NCBI GenBank assembly: GCA_900474095.1
Contig: UCOA01000025.1
Location: forward strand, 111,875 to 175,874
Direction of reading: 5' to 3'
Length of the DNA: 64,000 bases
Source of the DNA: Hyphomicrobiales bacterium
Lineage (GTDB): Bacteria; Pseudomonadota; Alphaproteobacteria; Rhizobiales; Rhizobiaceae
Shown: positions 17,869 to 26,698 of the stretch, one piece after another
How positions within the stretch are numbered: the first letter of the stretch is position 1
Layout: every line of letters begins with the position of its first letter
Translations under genes and position numbers: made by a program
The notes under the pieces: generated by a model
Seen by the model: only the letters and a program-made list of their open reading frames with translations
Told to the model about the DNA's origin: nothing
The model's database searches: none

Positions 17869-17952
17869 ATGGATATCACCACACTTCTCATCATCGTTTT
17901 TATCATTCTTCTCCTGGGCGGCGGCTGGTACGGCCGAGGACGCTGGTACTAG
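17869..17952 (+). CDS. 27-residue hydrophobic membrane peptide
   Basis: An ATG at 17869, preceded by GGGAG at good spacing, opens a 27-codon frame: MDITTLLIIVFIILLLGG followed by GWYGRGRWY. It is a single predicted membrane helix with a Gly/Arg/Trp/Tyr tail. Small peptides of this shape recur in rhizobia, but no function is known to me. The SD, the clear helix and the absence of other coding signal support a real gene. Confidence 0.65.
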   Translation: MDITTLLIIVFIILLLGGGWYGRGRWY

Positions 17953-18046
17953 GCAACGCCCAGGCGGCTCTTTGCGCAGTTGCCGTTTACGGCAATTCGG
18001 TACCTGGATCCGATCCGTCGGCGCATCCTACCAAACCGCAGCAGAT

Positions 18047-20107
18047 CTACTTGCGGATGATGCTGCTCAGCGGCTTTTTCAAGAGGCTCTCGCGCAGAGA
18101 CGGTCGGGGAAGGTCCGATCCGGGGCCGGGCTGGGCAAAGCTTGGAGCGACACGCGGCGGAGGTGTCCGGTAAGGCTCCGGTTTCGGCTGGGCCGGTAGG
18201 TCCTCCGAAAGCAATTGATTGCGGATCTGGTTGAAGCGCTCGAGCTGCAGGTTGACAGCCTCCGCCCGCGGCAGCATGGCCGGGTTGTATGGTTCGATAG
18301 CCGGAGCATCGCGTTCGCCTGTCGGGACCTCCCCGATACCGGCTACCTGCTCGTCGGTGAAGTCGTCGTCGATGGGCGCGCTGTCTTGCGCGTGCGTGTC
18401 GATACTGGCGGAATAGGCCTGCTGGAAACTGGAAATGTCGGGGCCGTTCAGGGCACGCATTCTTGCCACTACTGAGCGCAGATCAACTGTGTCGGGTGTT
18501 TCGTCCGTTGCCTTGACGCCGACGCCGTTGGCTTTCGGAAGGTTCTTTTCATCGACGCGGGTAAAGCGCATGCGCATCGGTACGGCCACCGCCTCGCCGA
18601 AGGCGATGGCTTCGCCATTGCCAATCGAGGAGATGAAACTGGTCGTCGAAATCGACGAGTTTGGGATGGCCGAGCGGATGATTTCCTGGTCGCGGTCGTT
18701 GGACAGGCGCATCGCAAAAACGGTCGAGCATTGCGACAGAATGGTCGGATCGAGTTCGCCGGGACGCTGTGTGATGATGCCGAGCGAGACGCCGTACTTA
18801 CGGCCTTCCTTGGCGATGCGGGCAATGGCCTGCCGGGTCGGAACGAATCCAAGACTGGCATCGGCCGGGACATAACGGTGCGCTTCTTCGCAGACGACGA
18901 GCATATGGACGCCGCCATTGCTCCAGAGGCCGATTTCGAACGCCATGCGGCAGAGTACCGATGCGACGGAATTGACGACTTCCGAGGGGATGCCGGCCAA
19001 CTGGAACGTCGTCACCGGCCTGCCGTCTCCCGGAATGCGGAAAATCTTGGCGATCGTCTCCAGGATCGTGTCGGTGATGGTGTTCGACGAGAACATGAAA
19101 TTATAGCGCGGGTCGTTGATCGCGCCGATCACCTTGACCTTCAGCGAGCGCAGATGCGGCTTCTCGTTGCGTCCTTCGAGCCGCCCGATGCGCTCGTCGA
19201 TCAAGGCCAGAAGATCGGCCATGCGGTAGGGGACCGGCGTATCGGCGGTGATCGAGCTTTTTTCGCTGGTCCGGCGTGCAAGACCGGATTCCGCCGAGCC
19301 CTTGAATGCCTTTTTGGCTTCCGGAATGACATCCCGAAGAATGTCGAGTTCTTCCGGGATGGCCGGCCGGCCGCGAAAGATGACTTCGGCGAACTCCTCG
19401 AGCCGCATCAGCCAGAAAGGCAGGTCGAGATTGTCGGTATCGATGACGACAGCGATATCGGGAAAGGCGGCAGCGAATTCGTTGTGCGGATCGAGAATAA
19501 GCACACGCAGTTTCGGATCCGCCGCGATTGCCTTGCGCAGCAACAGGCTGACAGCCGTCGACTTACCGACGCCGGTCGTGCCGACAATGGCAAAATGCTT
19601 GGAGAGCATAGAGGGTACGTGAATGGTGGCGTCGAGGCTCTCGTCCTGGGTCAATTGGCCGATGACGCAATTTTCGTTCTGACCGGTGTCGTAGATGCGG
19701 GCAAGGTCGGCCGAGCGGATGCGGTGAGCAATGGCGCCGAGGTAGGGATATTGGCTGATGCCGGCGGAAAATTCCTCGCGGCCGGTCGGGCCGACATGGA
19801 CTTCGCCCATCAATTCGACTTCGATGCGGAAGCTATTGTCGAGTTCCTCTCCCCATTCGTTGGTCGCGGTCTGCATGGAATAGACCAGGGCGACGACGCG
19901 ATTATCGCCGACGCTGATCGAGATCAACCTGCCGACAGACCACAATTCCGTCAGCGAGGTCTCGCCGTTTTCCGCGAGAGCAGCAATCGTTGCCCGCGAA
20001 CCGCTGCACGCAACGATGCGGCCGAGGAAGCGATTGCCCCGTCTCAGGGTATCGCGCCGATCCTGTTCTCCAGCACTGATCGATGAATGAAGATCGCTAT
20101 TCAGCAA
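18047..20107 (-). CDS. HerA-like DUF87 family ATPase
   Basis: 686 residues from a TTG at 20107 with GAGG seven bases upstream; another in-frame TTG at 20125 lacks an SD. An N-terminal HAS-barrel-like segment (LGRIVACSGSRATIAAL) precedes the Walker A HFAIVGTTGVGKSTAVSLLL (about 180), DPHNEFAAAFPD and a Walker B MLVVCEEAHRYVP, then IITQRPGELDPTILSQC. This is the HerA/FtsK-type hexameric translocase pattern, usually a DNA-pumping motor. HerA normally pairs with the NurA nuclease, and none is seen here. The last ~130 residues are Pro/Asp/Glu-rich and divergent. Confidence 0.88.
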   Translation of the reverse strand: MLNSDLHSSISAGEQDRRDTLRRGNRFLGRIVACSGSRATIAALAENGETSLTELWSVGRLISISVGDNRVVALVYSMQTATNEWGEELDNSFRIEVELMGEVHVGPTGREEFSAGISQYPYLGAIAHRIRSADLARIYDTGQNENCVIGQLTQDESLDATIHVPSMLSKHFAIVGTTGVGKSTAVSLLLRKAIAADPKLRVLILDPHNEFAAAFPDIAVVIDTDNLDLPFWLMRLEEFAEVIFRGRPAIPEELDILRDVIPEAKKAFKGSAESGLARRTSEKSSITADTPVPYRMADLLALIDERIGRLEGRNEKPHLRSLKVKVIGAINDPRYNFMFSSNTITDTILETIAKIFRIPGDGRPVTTFQLAGIPSEVVNSVASVLCRMAFEIGLWSNGGVHMLVVCEEAHRYVPADASLGFVPTRQAIARIAKEGRKYGVSLGIITQRPGELDPTILSQCSTVFAMRLSNDRDQEIIRSAIPNSSISTTSFISSIGNGEAIAFGEAVAVPMRMRFTRVDEKNLPKANGVGVKATDETPDTVDLRSVVARMRALNGPDISSFQQAYSASIDTHAQDSAPIDDDFTDEQVAGIGEVPTGERDAPAIEPYNPAMLPRAEAVNLQLERFNQIRNQLLSEDLPAQPKPEPYRTPPPRVAPSFAQPGPGSDLPRPSLRESLLKKPLSSIIRK

Positions 20108-20262
20108 TACGAAACCTCTGCCCAAGAGTTTGTCATATTACGCGAAGGGATTTAACAAGTTGTTTCTTGGGCTTGGGTCAGCTTGTGCCGTTTTGGACCC
20201 GTGCCGGTTGTTTTCGGGAAAGGCGTTGACGGGGTCGGCATTTCTGGTTATCACTGCGCCCC

Positions 20263-20319
20263 ATGAAAAAGATCGTTGCTATTCTTGTGGTGGGACGGCG
20301 CATGGGCAGGATGGTGTAA
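20263..20319 (+). CDS. ilvIH leader peptide
   Basis: An 18-codon frame reading MKKIVAILVVGRRMGRMV and ending in TAA. Six of residues 4-10 are Ile, Val or Leu (I4, V5, I7, L8, V9, V10), the products of the pathway encoded just downstream. The frame is followed by stem-loops and a terminator (20352-20374), the classic layout of transcription attenuation, where ribosome stalling at Ile/Val/Leu codons when charged tRNA is scarce lets transcription continue. Confidence 0.8.
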   Translation: MKKIVAILVVGRRMGRMV

Positions 20320-20374
20320 CCATCCGGCGATAGCCACCCATGCGCAACACGAGGCCCTCACCGGGCCTTTTTTT
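20298..20374 (+). promoter_or_regulatory. ilvIH attenuator region with intrinsic terminator
   Basis: GCGCATGGG (20298-20306) is perfectly complementary to CCCATGCGC (20337-20345), enclosing a second hairpin GGATGG/CCATCC (20309-20314 with 20320-20325) that contains the leader-peptide stop. Next, AGGCCC (20352-20357) pairs with GGGCCT (20363-20368) and runs into seven Ts, an intrinsic terminator 58 bp before the ilvI start. The antiterminator pairing was not resolved by eye. The preceding 20126-20262 holds no gene and presumably the promoter. Confidence 0.78.
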
Positions 20375-20432
20375 ATGCCTTCAAACACGATACTCACAGC
20401 CAAAATCGCGAAACATGGACGGAAACAGGCCA

Positions 20433-22244
20433 ATGAGCGGCACAGACAACCAGACGCAGGGCAACCAGATGCAGGACAATCGCATGACTGGGGCAGAAAT
20501 TGTTCTTCAGGCACTGAGGGACAATGGCGTGGAGCATATTTTCGGCTATCCGGGCGGCGCCGTCCTGCCGATCTATGACGAGATCTTCCAGCAGGACGAT
20601 ATCCAGCACATCCTGGTGCGCCATGAGCAGGGCGCTGGCCACATGGCCGAAGGCTATGCCCGCTCGACCGGCAAGGTCGGCGTCATGCTGGTAACGTCCG
20701 GGCCGGGTGCAACCAATGCCGTCACGCCGCTTCAGGATGCGCTGATGGACAGTATCCCGCTCGTCTGCCTGACCGGCCAGGTGCCGACATCGCTGATCGG
20801 CTCTGACGCCTTCCAGGAATGCGATACCGTTGGTATCACGCGGCCGTGCACCAAGCACAACTGGCTGGTCAAGGACGTCAACGAACTGGCCGGCGTCATC
20901 CACGAAGCCTTCCGCATCGCCCAGTCCGGCCGTCCAGGCCCGGTCGTCGTCGATATTCCCAAGGACGTCCAGTTCGCGACCGGCACCTATACGCCGCCAT
21001 CGGCCGCCAAGGTCCAGCACAGCTATCAGCCGAAGGTGCAGGGCGACATGCGCCGCATCGAGCAGGCCGTTGAACTGATGAAGGGCGCCCGCCGTCCCGT
21101 CATCTATTCCGGCGGCGGCGTCGTCAACTCTGGTCTGGAAGCATCCCATCTGCTGCGCGAACTGGTGGAGTTGACGGGCTTCCCGATCACCTCGACGCTG
21201 ATGGGCCTCGGCGCCTATCCGGCTTCCGGCAAGAGCTGGCTCGGCATGCTCGGCATGCACGGCACCTACGAAGCCAACATGGCGATGCATGATTGCGACG
21301 TCATGGTCTGCATCGGCGCGCGTTTTGACGACCGCATCACCGGCCGTCTCAATGCCTTCTCGCCAAACTCGAAGAAGATCCATATCGACATCGACCCGTC
21401 GTCGATCAACAAGAATGTCCGTGTCGACGTACCGATCATCGGCGATGTCGGCTCCGTTCTGGAGGACATGGTTCGCCTGTGGCGCGCAACCACCGCAAAG
21501 GATGCGGACAAGAGCCGCCTTGAAGACTGGTGGACCAACATTGCCCGCTGGCGTGCGCGCAATTCACTCGCTTACAAGCCGAGCGACGACGTCATCATGC
21601 CGCAATACGCCGTCCAGCGACTGTACGAACTGACCAAGCACCGCGATACCTACATCACCACAGAAGTCGGCCAGCACCAGATGTGGGCGGCGCAGTTCTA
21701 CGGTTTCGAACATCCGAACCGCTGGATGACCTCGGGCGGCCTCGGCACCATGGGCTATGGTTTCCCGGCGGCGGTCGGCGTCCAGGTCGCGCATCCGGAA
21801 AGCCTCGTCATCGATATCGCCGGCGACGCCTCGATTCAAATGTGCATCCAGGAAATGTCCTGCGCGGTGCAGTATAATCTGCCGGTCAAGATCTTCATCC
21901 TGAACAACCAGTATATGGGCATGGTCCGGCAGTGGCAGCAGTTGCTGCACGGCAACCGCCTGTCGAACTCCTACACCGAAGCCATGCCCGACTTCGTCAA
22001 GCTTGCCGAGGCCTATGGCGGCGTCGGCATCCGCTGCGAAAAACCGGGCGATCTCGACGCGGCGATCCAGGAAATGATCGATAGTCCGGCGCCAGTGATC
22101 TTCGACTGCCGCGTCGCCAATCTCGCCAACTGCTTCCCGATGATCCCCTCGGGCAAAGCGCACAACGAAATGCTGCTGCCGGACGAAGCCACGGATGAGG
22201 CGGTCGCCAATGCGATCGACGCCAAGGGCCGCGCACTGGTTTGA
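20433..22244 (+). CDS. ilvI: acetolactate synthase large subunit
   Basis: 603 residues from the ATG at 20433; earlier in-frame ATGs at 20340 and 20415 lie in or just after the terminator and lack an SD. Features: MTGAEIVLQALRDNGVEHIFGYPGGAVLPIYDEI with the catalytic Glu region HEQGAGHMAEGYAR, the central FAD-type domain, and a thiamine diphosphate site around DIAGDASIQMCIQEMS to LNNQYMGMVRQWQ. It condenses pyruvate with pyruvate or 2-ketobutyrate, the first common step to Val, Leu and Ile. It is followed by its regulatory subunit; ilvC, the next enzyme, lies 24 kb away in this window. Confidence 0.97.
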   Translation: MSGTDNQTQGNQMQDNRMTGAEIVLQALRDNGVEHIFGYPGGAVLPIYDEIFQQDDIQHILVRHEQGAGHMAEGYARSTGKVGVMLVTSGPGATNAVTPLQDALMDSIPLVCLTGQVPTSLIGSDAFQECDTVGITRPCTKHNWLVKDVNELAGVIHEAFRIAQSGRPGPVVVDIPKDVQFATGTYTPPSAAKVQHSYQPKVQGDMRRIEQAVELMKGARRPVIYSGGGVVNSGLEASHLLRELVELTGFPITSTLMGLGAYPASGKSWLGMLGMHGTYEANMAMHDCDVMVCIGARFDDRITGRLNAFSPNSKKIHIDIDPSSINKNVRVDVPIIGDVGSVLEDMVRLWRATTAKDADKSRLEDWWTNIARWRARNSLAYKPSDDVIMPQYAVQRLYELTKHRDTYITTEVGQHQMWAAQFYGFEHPNRWMTSGGLGTMGYGFPAAVGVQVAHPESLVIDIAGDASIQMCIQEMSCAVQYNLPVKIFILNNQYMGMVRQWQQLLHGNRLSNSYTEAMPDFVKLAEAYGGVGIRCEKPGDLDAAIQEMIDSPAPVIFDCRVANLANCFPMIPSGKAHNEMLLPDEATDEAVANAIDAKGRALV

Positions 22245-22266
22245 TGGATAGGAAAAGGACACGATC

Positions 22267-22839
22267 ATGAACGCACATCTTCAGCCGACCGGCTCCGCCT
22301 ATTTCATCGCCAAAGAAACCGAAAAGGCGGAAAACCACACGCTTTCGGTTCTCGTCGACAACGAGCCGGGTGTTCTCGCCCGTGTCATCGGCCTGTTCTC
22401 CGGCCGTGGCTATAACATCGAGAGCCTGACCGTCTCGGAAACCGAGCACCAGACGCATCTGTCTCGCATCACCATCGTTACCCGCGGCACGCCGCATGTG
22501 CTGGAGCAGATCAAGGCACAACTGGAGCGCATCGTGCCGGTTCACCGCGTCGTCGATCTGACCGTTCGGGCCGCCGAGCTCGGCCATGACCGGCCGATCG
22601 AGCGCGAAGTGGCGCTGGTGAAAGTTAGCGGCGACGGCGAGAGCCGGGCCGAGACATTGCGCCTTGCCGATGCCTTCCATGCCAAGGTCGTCGATGCGAC
22701 GCTCGAGCACTTCATCCTGGAGATCACCGGCAAATCGTCGAAGATCGATCAGTTCATCGCCATTTTGAAGCCGCTCGGCGTCATCGAAGTCTGCCGCACT
22801 GGCATCGCGGCGATGAACCGCGGCCCGCAAGGAATGTAA
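22267..22839 (+). CDS. ilvH: acetolactate synthase small (regulatory) subunit
   Basis: 190 residues. The N-terminal ACT domain (HTLSVLVDNEPGVLARVIGLFSGRGYNIESLTVS) is typical of IlvH/IlvN and binds valine for feedback control. The C-terminal half (EVALVKVSGDGESRAE, FHAKVVDATLEHFILEITG) is the catalytic-activation domain. It begins 22 bp after ilvI with AAAAGGA upstream, so they share a transcript. The stop codon lies inside the first copy of a 17-bp tandem duplication. Confidence 0.96.
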   Translation: MNAHLQPTGSAYFIAKETEKAENHTLSVLVDNEPGVLARVIGLFSGRGYNIESLTVSETEHQTHLSRITIVTRGTPHVLEQIKAQLERIVPVHRVVDLTVRAAELGHDRPIEREVALVKVSGDGESRAETLRLADAFHAKVVDATLEHFILEITGKSSKIDQFIAILKPLGVIEVCRTGIAAMNRGPQGM

Positions 22840-22862
22840 GACGATAAGGAATGTAAGACGAT
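22829..22862 (+). repeat. 17-bp tandem duplication at the ilvH stop codon
   Basis: AAGGAATGTAAGACGAT occurs twice in direct succession (22829-22845 and 22846-22862), identical in both copies. The first copy carries the last codons and TAA of ilvH. The second copy is non-coding and contains a silent copy of the same codons. Confidence 0.9.
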
Positions 22863-22898
22863 GCGGAAAGCCGGCGACTGCGAGCGCCGGCTTTCCGC
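22863..22898. terminator. perfect 14-bp inverted repeat, probable bidirectional terminator
   Basis: GCGGAAAGCCGGCG (22863-22876) and CGCCGGCTTTCCGC (22885-22898) are perfectly complementary around an 8-nt loop. It sits between the convergent ends of ilvH and the aldo/keto reductase, directly abutting the latter's stop. No T-run follows on either strand, so termination would rely on the stem or the factor Rho. Confidence 0.7.
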
Positions 22899-23744
22899 TC
22901 AGATCATCTCCAGCGGCATCTTTCTTGCCGGTGGTGGAAAGATCTTGTCGAGTATCGCCAGATCGTCCTCGGTCAGGTGAACCTCCACGGATGCCCGGTT
23001 TTCGCGCACCCGTTCCGGCATCCCGGTCTTGGGGATGACGATGACGCCGGGATTGCGGATGAGGAAGGCAAGGGCGATCTGGGCGACGGTCGCCTGGTGT
23101 GCCTTGGCGATATGGACGAGCTCCGGGTGGCGCAGCAGCCGGCCTTCGTCGAGCGGCGAATAGGCCATGATCGGGATGCTGCGGACCTGGCTGTCCTTCA
23201 GGAGATCATATTCGATGCCGCGGCGGTTGAGATTGTAGAGCACCTGATTGGTGGCAATGTTACCGCCGTCCGGCACGGCGAACAGTTCTTCCATGTCGTC
23301 GGAATCGAAATTGGAGACGCCCCAGGCGCCGATCTTGCCCGCCTGCCGCAGCGTCTCGAAGGCTTCCACCGTTTCCGAAAGCCGGTAGCGACCGCGCCAA
23401 TGCAGCAGGTAGAGGTCGATATGATCGGTGCCGAGCCGTTTCAGGCTCGCCTCGCAGGCTTTGACGGTACCGTCGCGGCTGGCATTGGTGGGCAGAACCT
23501 TGCTGACGACGAAGGCGTCGCCGCGCCGCCCCTTGATCGCCTCGCAGACGACCTGTTCGGCGCCGCCGTCCGCATACATTTCTGCCGTGTCGATCAGAGT
23601 CATGCCGAGATCGAGGCCATGCCGCAGGCTTCTGGCTTCCTCGGCGGCACTCGCCTTGCGCTCGCCCATATGCCATGTGCCCTGGCCGATGACCGGAACG
23701 GTCCTGCCGTTGGGGAAGGGAGTAGTCGGAATGGCGTCGTGCAT
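22899..23744 (-). CDS. aldo/keto reductase
   Basis: 281 residues from the ATG at 23744 with GAGGA five bases upstream. The TIM-barrel AKR signature is present: [25 protein letters not shown] (catalytic Asp/Tyr), [14 protein letters not shown] (Lys), DLYLLHW (His), [13 protein letters not shown], and the C-terminal [13 protein letters not shown] cofactor loop. These NADPH-dependent enzymes reduce aldehydes and ketones; the substrate is unknown. It points toward ilvH. Confidence 0.92.
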   Translation of the reverse strand: MHDAIPTTPFPNGRTVPVIGQGTWHMGERKASAAEEARSLRHGLDLGMTLIDTAEMYADGGAEQVVCEAIKGRRGDAFVVSKVLPTNASRDGTVKACEASLKRLGTDHIDLYLLHWRGRYRLSETVEAFETLRQAGKIGAWGVSNFDSDDMEELFAVPDGGNIATNQVLYNLNRRGIEYDLLKDSQVRSIPIMAYSPLDEGRLLRHPELVHIAKAHQATVAQIALAFLIRNPGVIVIPKTGMPERVRENRASVEVHLTEDDLAILDKIFPPPARKMPLEMI

Positions 23745-23937
23745 CAGGATCCTCTTTCGGCCGCGTCGGCTCAGTCGTATGAACGGTCGGTGTCTCATTT
23801 AAGGCGTATCGTGGCCGCGCAAAGACCATGTGTCAAAACTGCACCGCCGACTGTTCCTGCTTCTTGTCACCGTGACAAGTTTCGGGTGGTCCCTGTGGAT
23901 AGGTCAGCTAGATTGACCTAAAATTCGGGAGGGTTCC

Positions 23938-24531
23938 ATGCAGGCCGACACATTTCTGGCGTTGTTTCTTTTTGCTTTCACGACATCGATCACGCCGGGA
24001 CCGAACAACATGATGCTCTTCGCATCAGGGGTGAATTTCGGCTTTGCGCGTACCATCCCGCACATGTTCGGCATCGGCGCCGGCTTCCTTTCGCTGCTTA
24101 TTGCCGTTGGGCTCGGGCTTGGCGCCCTGCTTCATTCCGTGCCGTTGCTTTATACCGCGTTGAAATTCGCAGGCGGCACCTATCTCGTCTGGATCGCCTG
24201 GAAGATCGGCACGTCGCGAACGCTTTCCGAGGGCAAAACCGGCGCCGCGCCGATGACTTTCCTGCAGGCGGCCGCCTTCCAGTGGGTCAATCCGAAGGCC
24301 TGGGTGATGGCGGTGACGGCGATGGCGACTTATACCAGCGACCAGAGCTATCTAACCAGTGTGGCCCTGGTCGGCATTGTCTTTGCAATCGTCAATGTGC
24401 CGAGCGTCTCGACCTGGGCCGGTTTCGGCTCGGCACTGAGGCAATGGCTGTCCGATCCAGTCCGGCTGAAATGGTTCAATATCACCATGGCGGCCTTGCT
24501 CGTCGTCAGCCTTTGGCCGATGCTGCGATAG
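23938..24531 (+). CDS. LysE-family exporter
   Basis: 197 residues, about six hydrophobic helices. The N-terminal TTSITPGPNNMMLFASGVNFGFARTIPHMFGIGAG is the LysE/RhtB signature, and FQWVNPKAWVMAVTA is the second conserved motif. Family members export amino acids or related metabolites from the cytoplasm. It lies 45 bp upstream of the DUF4239 gene, which is fused by overlap to the nitrile hydratase genes, so it may export a product of that pathway (inference). Confidence 0.92.
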   Translation: MQADTFLALFLFAFTTSITPGPNNMMLFASGVNFGFARTIPHMFGIGAGFLSLLIAVGLGLGALLHSVPLLYTALKFAGGTYLVWIAWKIGTSRTLSEGKTGAAPMTFLQAAAFQWVNPKAWVMAVTAMATYTSDQSYLTSVALVGIVFAIVNVPSVSTWAGFGSALRQWLSDPVRLKWFNITMAALLVVSLWPMLR

Positions 24532-24576
24532 CGGGCAAATCGCAGAGGTCGCGCGGCAGAAAATGAGGGTGTGGGC

Positions 24577-25389
24577 ATGTCTGGCTTGGTTGCCTCGATC
24601 TTTACCGGCCTCGCTTTCATTTCCGCAGCGCTCGCAATCGTCTTCGGCTGCTATTTTTTGGCGCGGAAGTTACTCAATCCCGGCATGGAAGGAGATCGAA
24701 CCCATGACGCGGCAGCGACCATTGCTGTGCGCATTGCAGCGTTGCACGGTTTGATCCTTGCTCTGGTCTATGCCCAGGAACTCGACGATTACAAAGGTAT
24801 CCGCAACAATCTGATGGAAGAGGCTGTCGCGATATCCGATGTTTACAACGATATCGGGCGATATGGCGGCGCGGCGGTGGCGCCGATCCAGCTTGGCCTG
24901 GCCAACTATGTCGTCACCGTTGTCGGCGAGGAGTGGGATAGGCTCGGGCAGCATCAGGGTTTGTCGCCCAAGGCATGGATACATTGGAATGATGTCTACG
25001 AGCGCCTGCTCGACCTGACGCCGGAAACGGATCGCCAGCGCTACCTGGGTGCCAGGATGCGCGATCGGGCGACCGCCATAGCGCGATTTCGGCAAATCCG
25101 CGAAGATACCGCGGACGGAGGGTTCGGCGGCATGTTCTGGGCACCGGCACTGATGGGGCTCTCACTACTTTCGATCCCTTTCTATGTCTATCGCCCGACC
25201 CGGACGCATCTGTTTCTATTGTCGATTTTCGGTGCCTATTCGGGCGTCGTTCTCTTCTTCATTTTTGCCTTTTCGAACCCCTTTGAGCAGCCGGGAAAAC
25301 TGGAACCAGTGCCTTTCGACAATCTGCTGCGCGGCGATATCGGCAAGAGCGTGCCGTCCGCAGCACCGAGCGAAGAGGTCAGCCAATGA
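24577..25389 (+). CDS. DUF4239-like membrane protein
   Basis: 270 residues with an N-terminal membrane helix (about 5-28), a soluble helical middle, and two C-terminal helices (about 185-203 and 207-230). The pattern ([25 protein letters not shown]) resembles DUF4239, a family of unknown function with distant similarity to bestrophin-like channels. Start chosen at the ATG at 24577 (GAGGG upstream) rather than the GTG at 24571. The stop overlaps the nitrile hydratase alpha start (ATGA). Confidence 0.75.
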   Translation: MSGLVASIFTGLAFISAALAIVFGCYFLARKLLNPGMEGDRTHDAAATIAVRIAALHGLILALVYAQELDDYKGIRNNLMEEAVAISDVYNDIGRYGGAAVAPIQLGLANYVVTVVGEEWDRLGQHQGLSPKAWIHWNDVYERLLDLTPETDRQRYLGARMRDRATAIARFRQIREDTADGGFGGMFWAPALMGLSLLSIPFYVYRPTRTHLFLLSIFGAYSGVVLFFIFAFSNPFEQPGKLEPVPFDNLLRGDIGKSVPSAAPSEEVSQ

Positions 25390-26042
25390 CATCCGAGGAC
25401 ACCATGCAGGATCACAACCACCACCACGACCACGACCACGATCACCACGACAACCATTTTTCCGACATGCAGGCGCGGGTGAAGGCGCTTGAGACGGTGC
25501 TGACCCAGAAGGGGCTGATCGATCCGGCGGCGATCGACGCGATTGTCGAAACTTACGAGACCAAGATCGGACCGCGCAATGGCGCCCATGTCGTTGCCAA
25601 AGCTTGGCGCGAGCCGGATTTTGCCGATTGGTTGGTGCGCGACGCGACGGCGGCGATCGCCAGCCTTGGTTACACCGGACGGCAGGGCGAACATATGCGG
25701 GCGGTGTTCAATACGCCGGAAACGCACAATCTCGTCGTCTGTACGCTCTGCTCCTGCTACCCTTGGGCGGTGCTGGGGCTGCCGCCGGTCTGGTACAAGG
25801 CGCCGCCTTACCGCTCACGCGCGGTGATCGATCCGCGCGGCGTACTTCAGGAATTCGGGCTAACCCTGCCTGAGACCAAGAGGATTCGTGTCTGGGATTC
25901 CACGGCGGAACTGCGCTATATCGTCATTCCGGAGCGGCCGGCTGGAACGGAGGGTTTGGACGAGGAGGGACTTGCCGATCTGGTGACGCGCGATTCGATG
26001 ATCGGTACGGGACTGCCTAAACTTGTCGGAGAAGGACAATGA
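25386..26042 (+). CDS. nthA: nitrile hydratase alpha subunit, cobalt type
   Basis: 218 residues. The metal-claw motif is VCTLCSC with Cys119, Cys122 and Cys124. Thr at position 120 marks the cobalt form; iron enzymes have Ser there. The N-terminus carries a His/Asp-rich stretch (residues 9-24, [11 protein letters not shown] and neighbours) not typical of the family. The enzyme hydrates nitriles to amides. ATGA overlap with the upstream membrane gene and with the beta gene downstream indicates strict coupling. An alternative ATG at 25404 would keep the His-rich tract. Confidence 0.95.
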   Translation: MTSEDTMQDHNHHHDHDHDHHDNHFSDMQARVKALETVLTQKGLIDPAAIDAIVETYETKIGPRNGAHVVAKAWREPDFADWLVRDATAAIASLGYTGRQGEHMRAVFNTPETHNLVVCTLCSCYPWAVLGLPPVWYKAPPYRSRAVIDPRGVLQEFGLTLPETKRIRVWDSTAELRYIVIPERPAGTEGLDEEGLADLVTRDSMIGTGLPKLVGEGQ

Positions 26043-26698
26043 ACGGCGCGCAGGATCTTGGCGGCCAGCATGGTCTCGGCCCGATCGCACCGGAAAAGGA
26101 CGAGCCCTATTTCCATGCCGTATGGGAAAAGCGCGCGCTCGGGCTGACCCTCTCCTGCGGCGCCTTCGGCGCCTGGACGATCGACGAAAGCCGGCATGCC
26201 CGCGAAAGCCTGTCGCCGGCGACATACCTCGCCGCCAGCTACTATGAAATCTGGATACGGGCGCTGGAGGCGTTGTTGAATCGCCATGGTTTCGTTTCTG
26301 CCGAGGAACTGGTGCAAGGTCATTTGCTGGAAAAAGGCCGGAAGCCGAAGCGGATTTTGACCGCCGATATGGTGCCCGGCGTGCTGGCCAAGGGCGGTCC
26401 CTGCGACCGGCCCGTGTCGAATGCCCCGGTATTTGCGGTCGGCCAGCAAGTGCGGACCAGGAATTTTAATCCAGTGACCCATACGCGGCTGCCGCGATAT
26501 GCGCGCGCAAAAACGGGCCTCGTCGAGGCGGTGCAGGGCTCGTTCGTCTTTCCCGACGATAATGCGCATGGCAAGGGCGAAAATCCGCAATGGGTGTATA
26601 CGGTTGTCTTCGATGCCGGCGAAATCTGGGGCGAGGGTGCCGATCCGTCGCTGACGGTTTCGATCGATGCCTGGGAGAGCTATCTTGAACGCGCATGA
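26039..26698 (+). CDS. nthB: nitrile hydratase beta subunit
   Basis: 219 residues, the usual length. It opens [16 protein letters not shown] as in family members. The middle has [16 protein letters not shown], and the C-terminal SH3-like domain has [32 protein letters not shown]. It forms the active heterodimer with the alpha subunit. The start overlaps the alpha stop by 4 bp after AAGGA. The C-terminus overlaps the accessory gene. Confidence 0.95.
   Translation: MNGAQDLGGQHGLGPIAPEKDEPYFHAVWEKRALGLTLSCGAFGAWTIDESRHARESLSPATYLAASYYEIWIRALEALLNRHGFVSAEELVQGHLLEKGRKPKRILTADMVPGVLAKGGPCDRPVSNAPVFAVGQQVRTRNFNPVTHTRLPRYARAKTGLVEAVQGSFVFPDDNAHGKGENPQWVYTVVFDAGEIWGEGADPSLTVSIDAWESYLERA

Noticed and set aside
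17980..17995. TTGCCG-TTTA-CGGCAA hairpin between the 27-residue gene and the HerA gene
   Set aside because: Small stem with no T-run; could be a terminator but the evidence is thin.
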